The translations under genes and the position numbers were made by a program. A DNA stretch of 64,000 nt from Autumnicola psychrophila (GTDB lineage: Bacteria; Bacteroidota; Bacteroidia; Flavobacteriales; Flavobacteriaceae), in assembly GCF_031846645.1 (NCBI RefSeq), contig NZ_JAVRHN010000012.1, positions 52,884 to 116,883 on the forward strand, in the 5' to 3' direction. Under the pieces are notes generated by a model. The model saw only the letters and a list, made by a program, of their open reading frames with translations. It was not told where the DNA came from and did no database searches. Shown in pieces: positions 17,165 to 26,261 of the stretch. Position 1 is the stretch's first letter. Each line of letters starts with the position of its first letter.

Positions 17165-17180
17165 TGGCAATTATCGACCT
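17165..17180 (+). repeat. Copy of the dispersed intergenic element (TGGCAATTATCGACCT)
   Basis: This 16-base word lies 46 bases upstream of the gene at 16220 and is shared, with one or two changes, by the hairpin at 21479-21534 and by copies at 63708, 63813 and 63886. Confidence 0.6.
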
Positions 17181-17311
17181 GAAAACTTATTTTAAATGAT
17201 GAATCGTGAATTCTCTTCTTCTCTCAAATACATTTAAAATCTAAAATCTTTTTCTGTTCTCTTTTCTCTCTCCTCTTTTTCTCTTTTCCTCTTTAATTTC
17301 TTACCTCAAAA

Positions 17312-18853
17312 TCACAACGGAATATTCCCATGCTTCCTGTCTATCCTTAACACCTGCTTATTTTCGAGCATACTAAAAGCCTTTAGTAGTTTTCTTCTGG
17401 TATCCCGCGGCATAATCACCTCATCTATAAATCCGCGTTGCGCCGCTTTAAACGGATTCGCAAACTTTTCAGCATATTCAGCTTCCTTTTCAGAAAGTTT
17501 CACTTCCGGATCTTCGGCCTCTTTAATTTCTTTTCTAAAGATAATTTCACTCGCACCCTTAGCTCCCATTACGGCAATTTCCGCAGTTGGCCAGGCGTAA
17601 TTAAGATCGGCACCAATATGTTTGCTATTCATCACATCATAAGCACCACCATAAGCCTTACGAGTAATTACCGTTACCCGTGGCACTGTGGCTTCACTTA
17701 AAGCATACAATAACTTGGCACCATGCAAAATAATTCCGTTCCATTCCTGGTCGGTTCCCGGTAAGAATCCCGGAACATCAACAAACACGAGCAACGGAAT
17801 ATTAAAGCAGTCGCAAAAACGTGTAAAACGTGCCGCTTTTTTTGAACTATCCACATCGAGCACCCCGGCCAAACTCATTGGCTGATTGGCAACAATCCCG
17901 ATACTTCTCCCTCCAAGCCGCGCAAAACCGACAATAATATTATCGGCATAATCTTTATGAATTTCAAAGAAAGAATCTTCATCTATAATTCCTTTTATCA
18001 CCTCATGCATATCATAAGGTTTTGTGGAACTATCAGGAATCATGCTGTCCAGCGAGTTTCTTATCTCATCTCCCAGCTCGTAAGGGAGCTTTTCCGGTGT
18101 TTCCTTATTATTCTGCGGAAGATAACTCATCAAGTTTTTGATATCTTCCAGGCAGGTAATGTCGTTAAATGATGTAATATGCGTTACGCCGGACTTTGTG
18201 GAATGCGTGCTGGCACCGCCAAGCTCTTCAGAAGTGACTTCTTCGTTAGTTACCGTTTTTACTACGTTTGGTCCCGTTACAAACATATAACTGGTGTCCT
18301 GCACCATCAGTGTAAAATCTGTCATTGCCGGGGAATACACGGCTCCTCCCGCACACGGTCCCATAATTGCCGATATTTGCGGAATTACACCCGATGCCTG
18401 TACATTTCTATAAAAAATATCTGCATAGCCACCCAATGATTTCACCCCTTCCTGAATCCTGGCACCTCCCGAATCATTTAATCCGATAATTGGTGCACCA
18501 ACTTTCATGGCGTGGTCCATAACTTTGCAAATTTTTTCAGCGTGGGTTTCAGATAAAGCGCCTCCAAAAACAGTAAAGTCCTGAGCAAATACGTAAACAA
18601 GCCGGCCGTGAATAGTTCCATACCCGGTTACCACTCCATCGCCATAATACTGCTGCTTGTCCATCCCAAAATCGGTGGTTCGATGTGTTACCAATATTCC
18701 AAGCTCTTCAAAGGAGCCTTCATCCAGCAAATAATCAACTCTTTCCCGGGCAGTTAACTTCTTCTTTTCGTGCTGTTTGGCAATCCGTTTTTCACCGCCA
18801 CCTAAATGAGCTTGTTGTATTTTTTCATTAAGCTTTTCTATATTCTTACTCAT
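17312..18853 (-). CDS. Acyl-CoA carboxylase, carboxyltransferase (beta) subunit
   Basis: A 513-residue carboxyltransferase with the length and motifs of propionyl-CoA or methylmalonyl-CoA carboxylase beta subunits: GGGEKRIAKQHEKKKLTARER, then DSGGARIQEGVKSLGGYADI and GPCAGGAVYSPAMTDF in the N domain. The C domain has VDVPGFLPGTDQEWNGII and RKAYGGAYDVMNSKHIGAD. It transfers carboxyl from carboxybiotin to an acyl-CoA, most likely propionyl-CoA. It is third in an operon with the biotin carboxylase and the biotin carrier subunits, ten bases after the former. Confidence 0.93.
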   Translation of the reverse strand: MSKNIEKLNEKIQQAHLGGGEKRIAKQHEKKKLTARERVDYLLDEGSFEELGILVTHRTTDFGMDKQQYYGDGVVTGYGTIHGRLVYVFAQDFTVFGGALSETHAEKICKVMDHAMKVGAPIIGLNDSGGARIQEGVKSLGGYADIFYRNVQASGVIPQISAIMGPCAGGAVYSPAMTDFTLMVQDTSYMFVTGPNVVKTVTNEEVTSEELGGASTHSTKSGVTHITSFNDITCLEDIKNLMSYLPQNNKETPEKLPYELGDEIRNSLDSMIPDSSTKPYDMHEVIKGIIDEDSFFEIHKDYADNIIVGFARLGGRSIGIVANQPMSLAGVLDVDSSKKAARFTRFCDCFNIPLLVFVDVPGFLPGTDQEWNGIILHGAKLLYALSEATVPRVTVITRKAYGGAYDVMNSKHIGADLNYAWPTAEIAVMGAKGASEIIFRKEIKEAEDPEVKLSEKEAEYAEKFANPFKAAQRGFIDEVIMPRDTRRKLLKAFSMLENKQVLRIDRKHGNIPL

Positions 18854-18863
18854 CTCTTATATT

Positions 18864-20303
18864 CTATTTTGGTAAACGGACTAGTTTCTGATCCTTTAAA
18901 TATTGCTTCAATGCAATTAATCCCGCGAGTTTGGCTTCTTCTTCTATTTTTGCCTCCAGTTTTTCTGCGGAATAATATTTTTTTACAAAATGAGTATCAA
19001 AATTTCCACTTCTGAAGGCTTCATGTTCAAATACAAATTTTCCGAAGGGTAACGTGGTCATCACTCCCTTCACTTCGTAATCATCTATCGCCTTTATCAT
19101 TAGCTGAATGGCTTCTTCCCTACTTTTCCCGTAAGTTATCAACTTGGCGAGCATCGGGTCGTAATAGATTGGAACTTCCATTCCTTCTTCAAAACCATCA
19201 TCCAGGCGGATGCCTTCTCCTGCAGGACCTCGGTACCTTTCCAGAGTTCCCACGCTGGGCATAAAGTCTTCCATGGGATCTTCAGCATAAACCCGAAGTT
19301 CGAGTGCATGACCGGTGATCTTTAGATCTTCCTGCGAAAATTGCAATTTTTGACCCCTGGCTATTTTTATCTGTTGCTCCACAAGATCGATTCCGGTAAT
19401 TAATTCGGTTACCGGATGTTCCACCTGCAGGCGCGTATTCATTTCGAGGAAATAGAAATTCTTATTTTCATCCATCAGGAACTCCACAGTACCCGCTCCA
19501 ACATAATCACAGGCCTTGGCTACTTTTACAGCAGCCTCTCCCATTTGCTTCCGCAGTTTTTCATCCAGAATTACTGACGGGGCTTCTTCCACCACCTTCT
19601 GGTGACGCCTTTGGATACTACACTCCCGCTCAAAAAGATGAAGAAAATTTCCATGAGTATCTGATAATACCTGGATTTCTATATGTCGCGGCGAACCAAC
19701 ATATTTTTCAATAAAAACCGACCCATCACCAAAAGCAGATTCCGCTTCACTTATCGCACGCTTCATTTGGTCTGCCAAATTTTTCTCTTTTTCAACAATA
19801 CGCATTCCTTTTCCACCACCACCGGCAGAGGCTTTAATTAAAATAGGAAACCCGATCTCCCGCCCGATTTCTTTGGCTTTTTCCACATCGGTAATCGCTT
19901 CATCTATTCCCGGAACCATAGGGATATCATACTTCTTTACAGCATCTTTGGCGGCGAGTTTGCTCCCCATTATTTTGATGGCTTTGGAACCGGGACCAAT
20001 CCAGGTGATGCCGTTTTTTTCCACATTTTCGGCAAACCCGGCGTTTTCACTTAGAAATCCGTAGCCGGGATGAATACCGTCCACTCCAAGATCTTTTGCA
20101 ACTTCTATAATTTTATCACCCCGTAAATAGGATTCACTGGAAGGGGCTTCTCCAATACAAACCGCTTCATCTGCAAATTTTACATGCGGTGCATTCCTGT
20201 CTGCCTTCGAGAAAACAGCCACGGTTTTTATTCCCATTTTCTGTGCGGTTTTCATCACCCGCAAAGCAATTTCTCCGCGGTTGGCTACTAAAATTTTCTT
20301 CAT
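18864..20303 (-). CDS. Biotin carboxylase subunit of acyl-CoA carboxylase
   Basis: A 479-residue ATP-grasp enzyme that carboxylates biotin using ATP and bicarbonate. It shows KILVANRGEIALRV at the start, KASAGGGGKGMRIV in the ATP-grasp loop, ERECSIQRRHQKVVEEAPS, and the active-site FLEMNTRLQVEHPVTE. The length fits a separate subunit and not a fused alpha chain; the biotin carrier is encoded separately just upstream. The C-terminal 30 residues are a helical extension. Confidence 0.94.
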   Translation of the reverse strand: MKKILVANRGEIALRVMKTAQKMGIKTVAVFSKADRNAPHVKFADEAVCIGEAPSSESYLRGDKIIEVAKDLGVDGIHPGYGFLSENAGFAENVEKNGITWIGPGSKAIKIMGSKLAAKDAVKKYDIPMVPGIDEAITDVEKAKEIGREIGFPILIKASAGGGGKGMRIVEKEKNLADQMKRAISEAESAFGDGSVFIEKYVGSPRHIEIQVLSDTHGNFLHLFERECSIQRRHQKVVEEAPSVILDEKLRKQMGEAAVKVAKACDYVGAGTVEFLMDENKNFYFLEMNTRLQVEHPVTELITGIDLVEQQIKIARGQKLQFSQEDLKITGHALELRVYAEDPMEDFMPSVGTLERYRGPAGEGIRLDDGFEEGMEVPIYYDPMLAKLITYGKSREEAIQLMIKAIDDYEVKGVMTTLPFGKFVFEHEAFRSGNFDTHFVKKYYSAEKLEAKIEEEAKLAGLIALKQYLKDQKLVRLPK

Positions 20304-20358
20304 CTGTAATTATCTTTTTGAAATAGTTTATCTGCCCGCTATCATGGCTTTTCACTTT

Positions 20359-20859
20359 TCACTCTTCACTTATTTCCTCCAGTTCGATCAATAATTGATT
20401 TTTATCTACCGTTTGCCCTTTTTCAATATGTACAGATTTTATAATTCCGTCGCCAGGAGCAGAGAGGGTATTTTCCATTTTCATAGCTTCGAGCACGAGC
20501 AGGTAATCTCCCGCTTTCACCTCATCACCTTCCTTGGCCATTACATCGAGAATGAGACCCGGCATTGGCGCCTTTATATCGTTTACAGCCTGAGCAGAAC
20601 CCAGTGAAAGTCCCATTTCTTCAATAAGCAAATCCAACTCATTGGCAATATCTACTTCATAAATATTGGAATTGATCCTCACCGTGTATCTTTTCTTATT
20701 AAAATCAGCATACAAAACTTCGGCTTTGTTGGATTTATGCTCCTTTAAAACATGAAATTTAGAACCGGAAAGTTCCTGTTGATCTAATGTGGTAATGTCA
20801 TCAAGGGAAAATTGATACTCGTAAGCACCATTTACCGTGACCTTATATTTTTTTTCCAT
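20359..20859 (-). CDS. Biotin carboxyl carrier subunit of acyl-CoA carboxylase
   Basis: A 166-residue protein. The N-terminal 90 residues are a beta-rich region typical of Bacteroidota acyl-CoA carboxylase carriers. The C-terminal biotinyl domain has the EAMKMEN motif with Lys 127 as the biotin attachment site, preceded by KAPMPGLILDV. It is the first gene of the carrier-carboxylase-transferase operon, 55 bases before the carboxylase gene. Together the three genes would carboxylate propionyl-CoA for entry into the methylmalonyl route or the reverse. Confidence 0.93.
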   Translation of the reverse strand: MEKKYKVTVNGAYEYQFSLDDITTLDQQELSGSKFHVLKEHKSNKAEVLYADFNKKRYTVRINSNIYEVDIANELDLLIEEMGLSLGSAQAVNDIKAPMPGLILDVMAKEGDEVKAGDYLLVLEAMKMENTLSAPGDGIIKSVHIEKGQTVDKNQLLIELEEISEE

Positions 20860-20987
20860 AATTCTTAGTTAAACGGGGCTTTTGAGGCCTGTTTCGTAAA
20901 TATAGAAAAAGTTTGAAGTAATAATTAAAGACTTTATAAAGCTTTTTGAAAAAAGCTATAGAACCAGCGGGCTGTTAGTAAAAAAGA

Positions 20988-21401
20988 CTAATTACGTTCT
21001 AAAAGTCGCAGATAATCATTTCTTCCGAAAGTGATAAAATAAACAAAATAGCCAAGGAAAAAGAACATCAGGAAAGCGAGATAAATGGAACTGATGTCGT
21101 AAACGGTATAAAGTAAAAAATAAAGCAGTGCGTTTAAAAGAGCTACAGGCAGGAACCAACCGGAAAAGATAAAACCGGTAACTTCTACAAGTTTCTCTTC
21201 TCCTTCGTTAATTTCAAACTGAATTACACGGCTTCCGCACCAGTCCAATTGCGCTCGCAAAGTATGTTTCCCGGGAGGAATTTTGAATTCTTTAATTTCT
21301 CGATCTTCAATATAACCCAAAACCCCGCCGTCTAAAACGAGTTCAAAAGATCGGAATTTGTTAGCCCATTCTGAGTTCCTTTTAATCTTAAGACTGGCCA
21401 T
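20988..21401 (-). CDS. Conserved hypothetical protein with two membrane helices
   Basis: A 137-residue protein. The first 80 residues look like a small beta-sandwich of PEGA type (GGVLGYIEDREIKEFKIPPG, then KHTLRAQLDWCGS, the pattern used to attach short surface-exposed strands). Two hydrophobic segments follow at about 80-125. A short basic tail ends the protein. Similar proteins occur as unnamed entries in Bacteroidota. No operon partner: it is separated by more than 100 bases on both sides. Confidence 0.75.
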   Translation of the reverse strand: MASLKIKRNSEWANKFRSFELVLDGGVLGYIEDREIKEFKIPPGKHTLRAQLDWCGSRVIQFEINEGEEKLVEVTGFIFSGWFLPVALLNALLYFLLYTVYDISSIYLAFLMFFFLGYFVYFITFGRNDYLRLLERN

Positions 21402-21478
21402 TATCGAATATTTCTCTATTTCAACTAAAACATTAAAATAAAAAAATTCCTGTTCACTTGAGAATCGAAATAAAATTA

Positions 21479-21534
21479 AGGTCGATAATTGGCAATTTTC
21501 GGCATTGATTCAGAAAATTGCCAATTATCGACCT
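21479..21534. repeat. Perfect 22-bp inverted repeat made of two facing copies of the dispersed element
   Basis: The left arm (21479-21500, beginning AGGTCGATAATTGGC) and the right arm (21513-21534, ending GCCAATTATCGACCT) are exact reverse complements over 22 bp, with a 12-base loop. It lies between two minus-strand genes without a T-tract on either side, so it is not a plain terminator. It resembles a REP/BIME-type palindrome. Confidence 0.85.
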
Positions 21535-21615
21535 CAAAAAGTTTAGCTTCAATACTGCTAAAATTTTATTGAAATTAGTGAAAATTTCCTTCAGAAGAAG
21601 TTTATAAAAGAAGGT

Positions 21616-22104
21616 TTATTCAAATTCCGCGCAATTTCCTGAAGGAATATTTACGCCGGCGGCCTGCTGATAAACCAGAGTAACTCCAAGATGACCTACA
21701 TACATTAAAACTCCCGTTCCTGCAGCCAGTCCTAAAACAAGAACGAATTGGACAATCAATTTGCGGAAAAAAGAAATTTTAAAATAAGCAGCAAGATCCA
21801 CGAGCAAGCTTCCACTAAAAATATAAGCGGAGAGATAGGCCATATTTTCGTGGTCTTTAAGAATTGTAGGATCACATAATTTCCTGGAAACGATACCATC
21901 GGCAAGATTTCCGGTGTAAATGGCGATCCAGATTCCGACAACCCCAAGTAACAACATGAGTGTTCCTCCTGTTTCCCAAAGCTCCCGTTTAAACTTTAAT
22001 GCGAAGAGTTTGAAGATGAAGGCGAGTAACAATAAAACTATTGGAAAATGAACGGACAGAGGATGGTATACCTCTGTCCGCCAAAATTCTGGTATTTCTG
22101 CCAT
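21616..22104 (-). CDS. DUF2231 domain-containing membrane protein
   Basis: A 162-residue protein with four membrane segments and the family's conserved HPLSVHFPIVLLLLAF near the start. The His residues of that stretch, and others in later helices (HENMAYLSAY, GHLGVTLVY), may bind metal or haem; this is not shown. It directly follows the small lipoprotein gene at 22107 with a two-base gap, so the two are co-transcribed. Confidence 0.85.
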   Translation of the reverse strand: MAEIPEFWRTEVYHPLSVHFPIVLLLLAFIFKLFALKFKRELWETGGTLMLLLGVVGIWIAIYTGNLADGIVSRKLCDPTILKDHENMAYLSAYIFSGSLLVDLAAYFKISFFRKLIVQFVLVLGLAAGTGVLMYVGHLGVTLVYQQAAGVNIPSGNCAEFE

Positions 22105-22106
22105 AC

Positions 22107-22421
22107 TTACTCCATTATTTCAACTGAAATAGGATCAAGTCTCTGGCCATTCTTTTCTACCTCAACTTCCACTTTCTGACCTTCCTCCAGTTCCGAAAAA
22201 TCTACGGTACTGCCGTTCCTGGTAAGTTGTGTTTCTTCTGTAAAGTAAAGTTCCAGCGTTTTATCATCGTCAGTCTTTACATAAATTTCATCTTTAGATG
22301 GCTCTACCTCCTCTATAGTTCCCTGGTAAGTACCAGATTCTACAACGTCTGTACTTTCACCGCAAGCGATGAAAAAGAAAAATGAACTTACTAATAATGT
22401 ACTTAAAATCTTGGTTTTCAT
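22107..22421 (-). CDS. Small lipoprotein with an OB-like domain
   Basis: A 104-residue lipoprotein: a hydrophobic signal and lipobox FIAC (Cys at about residue 20), followed by a beta-rich domain with YQGTIEEVEPSKDEIYV, TEETQLTRNG and LEEGQKVEVEVEK. This pattern is like the DUF5666/OB-fold proteins that sit in the periplasm. It is co-transcribed with the DUF2231 gene. Specific role unknown. Confidence 0.8.
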   Translation of the reverse strand: MKTKILSTLLVSSFFFFIACGESTDVVESGTYQGTIEEVEPSKDEIYVKTDDDKTLELYFTEETQLTRNGSTVDFSELEEGQKVEVEVEKNGQRLDPISVEIME

Positions 22422-22553
22422 ATTAAACTGGTTTATTGTTTATTTATTCATTCAAATTGTTAAAACTAAATTAACCAAATACCTGCACACCCCAAACATA
22501 TTGGTATTATTTCATTAAAATTTCACAAAGTTTTAAAAGTTGCGGCGTCATCA

Positions 22554-23612
22554 CTAGTACTTCTCTTCAAAATTCCACCAGGTTTCCTGATTAAAATCTT
22601 CTCCCAATTTATAAGGTTCTCCTATTTTTGGCACTACGTATTGCTGCCCTGATTTTTTCGCAGAAGCCACAAATCTCTTGACAGGTTCATTCCAGGAATG
22701 TATTGATAAGGTGAATTTTCCCCAATGCACCGGAATTGCAATTTTTGCATTAAGATCTTTAGCAGCGGTGACTGCCTGCTCGGGAAACATATGAATCTCC
22801 GGCCAGTTTTCATTATACTGGCCGCATTCCATAAAAGCCAGATCAAAAGGTCCAAACCTTCTTCCTATTTCTTTAAACTGCTGACTGTAACCTGAATCTC
22901 CTCCTATATAAATTTTGTAGGCGCTGAATTCCAGAATAAAAGAGGACCAAAGTGTTGCAAAACGCGTGGTTCCCCTTCCCGAAAAGTGCCGTGCCGGTGC
23001 CGCCGTAATTTTTAGCTTTTCATTTATTCGTTTATCTTCCCACCAGTCTAATTCTGTAATGCCCATTTTTTCCAATCCCCAATATTCAAGGTGCGCTCCC
23101 ACTCCCAGGGAAGTAACAATTTTCTTTACTTTGGATTTCAGTTTCATAATTGAAGGATAATCCAGATGATCGTAATGATCGTGCGTAAGAATGAGCAGAT
23201 CTATTTCAGGAAAATCATCAACTTCATATTTGTCTGCACCGCGAAATGATTTACCGAAGAATTTAACCGGAGAAGCATTTCCGCTAAAAACAGGATCAAC
23301 AAGAATTCGGTATCCGTTGAAATCGATGAAATAGGAAGAATGTCCAAACCAGACAATAACCGGTTTGTCTGAAGAAATTTGCGAAAGGTCTGTCTTTACA
23401 TTCGGAAGTTCTGCGGAAGGTCTCACCGACTTTGGCCGCGTCATAAAATCCTTAAGAACAGTGATCATCGAGACATCATCTGGACTTACCGCTGTAGGCT
23501 GTACATTCTGAAATTTTCCGTTAGTACTGTTGGAAGATTTTTCTATCCTTTCCAGCCGCTCCCCTTCCGGCTTCTTCCCAAATGATTTTTTAAAACTTTT
23601 AATTCCGGCCAC
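22554..23612 (-). CDS. MBL-fold metallo-hydrolase (UlaG/NAPE-PLD type)
   Basis: A 352-residue metallo-beta-lactamase-fold protein with the di-metal motif HDHYDH (His 144, His 146, Asp 148, His 149), preceded by VWFGHSSYFIDFNG and followed by IYIGGDSGYSQQF and AIPVHWGKF. This is the pattern of the UlaG-like/NAPE-PLD-like branch. It uses a GTG start 17 bases after the cydB stop, so it appears to be the third gene of the cytochrome bd operon. Its substrate cannot be read from the sequence. Confidence 0.87.
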   Translation of the reverse strand: MAGIKSFKKSFGKKPEGERLERIEKSSNSTNGKFQNVQPTAVSPDDVSMITVLKDFMTRPKSVRPSAELPNVKTDLSQISSDKPVIVWFGHSSYFIDFNGYRILVDPVFSGNASPVKFFGKSFRGADKYEVDDFPEIDLLILTHDHYDHLDYPSIMKLKSKVKKIVTSLGVGAHLEYWGLEKMGITELDWWEDKRINEKLKITAAPARHFSGRGTTRFATLWSSFILEFSAYKIYIGGDSGYSQQFKEIGRRFGPFDLAFMECGQYNENWPEIHMFPEQAVTAAKDLNAKIAIPVHWGKFTLSIHSWNEPVKRFVASAKKSGQQYVVPKIGEPYKLGEDFNQETWWNFEEKY

Positions 23613-23628
23613 AGTTAAAACAGATTAC

Positions 23629-24669
23629 TTACTCTTCAAGTTCTTTGGCATCCTTTTCATAAACCTTAATCATATTGAATGACTTCATGAGATGGAAAAG
23701 TCCCGGTAAGATAACAAATCCGCCAATAATGAGAGAAATCCCCAGAGTAGAAATTACCGCTTCCGGAGCCACACCTTCAAGAATACTCAGTTCTTCTCCT
23801 GCAGTAATTATTATATACGGAAAATGTGCAATAAGGGCGGCAAACAAGATGAGAATTACCTGAAATCCAGCCAGATAACGACTGGCAATCCTATTCTGTT
23901 TTCTAATGGAATTCCAAAGCGGAATAAGAAGAATTCCGGATAAAACGACAGCAACTATAGAAATAGGATTTGTTATAAAATCTTCGATAAATGCAATATC
24001 AGAAATATAACCATAGACTACAAGGATAAAGCCTATTGTGACAAGGGCAATGGTAAAATATCGTGATTTTCGGCTGTACATTTTTCTAATCTTTCCTTCG
24101 CTTTCGCCAATTAATAAAGTGGAAGCTAGGAAAGCACAAAGCGCGGCATAGAACAAGCCCACCAGTAGAGAAAAGATATTCAGCCACGGATGCATAAAAA
24201 TTTGGCTGAAGGAATAGCTGGCATAATCTTCTGTTCTAATAATTTCCCCACCAATTAAAGCGGCAAAGGACATTCCCAGAAAAACCGGAGTTATAAAACT
24301 GGAAATACGGAACATCACGTTATAAAGATATTGTGAGCGATCTTCTATGGCATCGTAATGCCGAAAAATGAAAGCTACACCACGCATAGTAATTCCCAGA
24401 AGTACCAATGTAAGCGGAATGTGCAAGTAAATAATGATAACATTGAAATACACCGGAAAAGCGATCCAGAGGATTACTATGAGGATAATTAGCCAAATAT
24501 GATTGGCTTCCCAAACCGGGCCCATCACTTTATAGATCGTATCGCGGTTAATCTTTTTATTTTCCTTTGAAGAAAAAAGCTCTACTATGCCTGCACCAAA
24601 ATCTGCCCCGCCCAGCAGTACATAAAGAAAAAACGAAAAAAGCGTAAAGAAAAGGACGACGTATAGCAT
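23629..24669 (-). CDS. cydB: Cytochrome d ubiquinol oxidase subunit II
   Basis: A 346-residue membrane protein with eight or nine hydrophobic segments. The opening LGGADFGAGIVELFS and the segment VWEANHIWLIILIVILWIAF carry the conserved family residues (WE..H.WL). With subunit I it forms the bd oxidase, which reduces oxygen at high affinity in the cytoplasmic membrane. It starts two bases after the cydA stop. Confidence 0.95.
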   Translation of the reverse strand: MLYVVLFFTLFSFFLYVLLGGADFGAGIVELFSSKENKKINRDTIYKVMGPVWEANHIWLIILIVILWIAFPVYFNVIIIYLHIPLTLVLLGITMRGVAFIFRHYDAIEDRSQYLYNVMFRISSFITPVFLGMSFAALIGGEIIRTEDYASYSFSQIFMHPWLNIFSLLVGLFYAALCAFLASTLLIGESEGKIRKMYSRKSRYFTIALVTIGFILVVYGYISDIAFIEDFITNPISIVAVVLSGILLIPLWNSIRKQNRIASRYLAGFQVILILFAALIAHFPYIIITAGEELSILEGVAPEAVISTLGISLIIGGFVILPGLFHLMKSFNMIKVYEKDAKELEE

Positions 24670-24671
24670 AG

Positions 24672-25973
24672 TTATTCTTTATCTGCATTTAAAACTCTTA
24701 TTTGCCTTTTCATAAGCCAGGTGACGGTAAAAGCGAGAATAATGTAAACCATCAAATACATATAAAAGCTGAATTTTATTCCCGGCATTGGTGTTACGGC
24801 ATCTTCGGTACGCATAATACCATAAATTATCCATGGCTGGCGCCCAACTTCTGTCACCACCCAACCAGCTTCCAGAGCAATAAAACCAAGCGGTGCAAGC
24901 AACATAAAAAACCACCAATATTTGCGGCTATCCATCCACGATTTCTTCTTCAGACTAATAAAATAAAGTAGCCCTGCAAGCATTAGTAATGTACCAATCC
25001 CAACCATCGTCTGGAATGCATAATGAACTATAGCGACTGGAGGAAGCTCGTCTTCAGGAAAGTCATTAAGCCCCTTTACTTCGGCATCAAAGTCTCCAAA
25101 AGCAAGAAAAGAAAGGGCATTCGGAATTTCCAATTTGTTGGTAACTTCCCGTTTCTCTTCATCTACTATTCCGCCGATATAGAGCGGAACTCCTTTACTG
25201 GTTTCATAATGGGCTTCCATGGCAGCAAGCTTTACCGGCTGCCTTTCTGCTACATCTTTAGCTGAAAGATCACCACTTAAAGGCTGCAGAATTGCTGCGA
25301 CCGCACCAAAAGAAATGGCAATTTTAAATGCCTGTTTATGCAGTTCCGGATTATTGTTACGCAAAATCTGATATGCATGAAGGCCGGCCACAGCAAAACT
25401 GGTGGCAACAAAAGCCGCAAGCGTCATATGTAATGCCTGGGTAAACCAGGCGGGATTCAAAAATGCCTGGACAGGATCTATATTTGTGAATTCACCATTA
25501 ATATAATCAAAACCCGAAGGAGCATTCATCCAACCATTTGCAGAAACTACCAATATTCCAGATGCTACTCCTGAAATGCCAATTATTATACCTGTAAACC
25601 AGTGAAATTTTTCTGGAAGTTTATTCCAGCCGTAAAGATAAAAGCCAAGGGCAATTGCTTCCACAAAAAAAGCCGCTCCTTCCAGAGAAAAGGGCATTCC
25701 TATAATTGGGCCGGCATGTTTCATAAATTCCGGCCAGAGCATACCTAACTCAAAGGAGAGTGCTGTTCCGGAAACTGCACCGGTCACAAAAAATATTGCT
25801 ACGCCTTTTAGCCAGGCCTTTGTAAGCTTCAGGTAAAGCGGATTTCTGGTTTTTAGCCATTTCCGGTGGGCTATTACCATGAAAAAAGGCATAACCATCC
25901 CGATACAGGCAAAAATAATATGAAATCCAAGAGTAAAGGCCATTTGCAGCCTTGCGTATTCCAGATTTTCCAT
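24672..25973 (-). CDS. cydA: Cytochrome d ubiquinol oxidase subunit I
   Basis: A 433-residue haem-binding subunit. It has the early LQMAFTLGFHIIFACIGM (haem-ligand His), the GRQPWIIYGIMRTEDAVTP signature and about nine membrane segments. It is shorter than the 522-residue E. coli protein because the C-terminal part of the quinol-binding loop is short, the so-called short-Q-loop form common in Bacteroidota. No FNR-like palindrome was recognised upstream. Confidence 0.95.
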   Translation of the reverse strand: MENLEYARLQMAFTLGFHIIFACIGMVMPFFMVIAHRKWLKTRNPLYLKLTKAWLKGVAIFFVTGAVSGTALSFELGMLWPEFMKHAGPIIGMPFSLEGAAFFVEAIALGFYLYGWNKLPEKFHWFTGIIIGISGVASGILVVSANGWMNAPSGFDYINGEFTNIDPVQAFLNPAWFTQALHMTLAAFVATSFAVAGLHAYQILRNNNPELHKQAFKIAISFGAVAAILQPLSGDLSAKDVAERQPVKLAAMEAHYETSKGVPLYIGGIVDEEKREVTNKLEIPNALSFLAFGDFDAEVKGLNDFPEDELPPVAIVHYAFQTMVGIGTLLMLAGLLYFISLKKKSWMDSRKYWWFFMLLAPLGFIALEAGWVVTEVGRQPWIIYGIMRTEDAVTPMPGIKFSFYMYLMVYIILAFTVTWLMKRQIRVLNADKE

Positions 25974-26174
25974 AGAAAGTTCTAAGAACCTACTTCAAAA
26001 AAAATGATTTTCAGTTCATTACAAATCATCAGGAACTATTCCTGCTCTCCGCTAAAATTAAGCAAAAATTGAATGGTGACAGAGCGGTTTTAGAAGGAAT
26101 TACATAGAATAATTTATGTAGAAAATTGATTTGTCATTATTTATAATTTAATGAAAACCCAGAAAGAAGCATTT

Positions 26175-26218
26175 GATTTTCTCTGAAGCTAAAAAAACCA
26201 CTAGCTTCAGAGAAAATC
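26175..26218. repeat. 17-bp perfect inverted repeat
   Basis: The arms GATTTTCTCTGAAGCTA (26175-26191) and its exact reverse complement (26202-26218) flank a ten-base loop. It lies 44 bases after the rhodanese stop and upstream of cydA. There is no T-run after the stem on the minus strand; on the plus strand only TTT follows. It may act as an RNA-stabilising or weak termination structure. Confidence 0.75.
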
Positions 26219-26261
26219 TTTAAATATGAATGCTTTAGTGGCTCAAATTTCAAAAAGAAAT

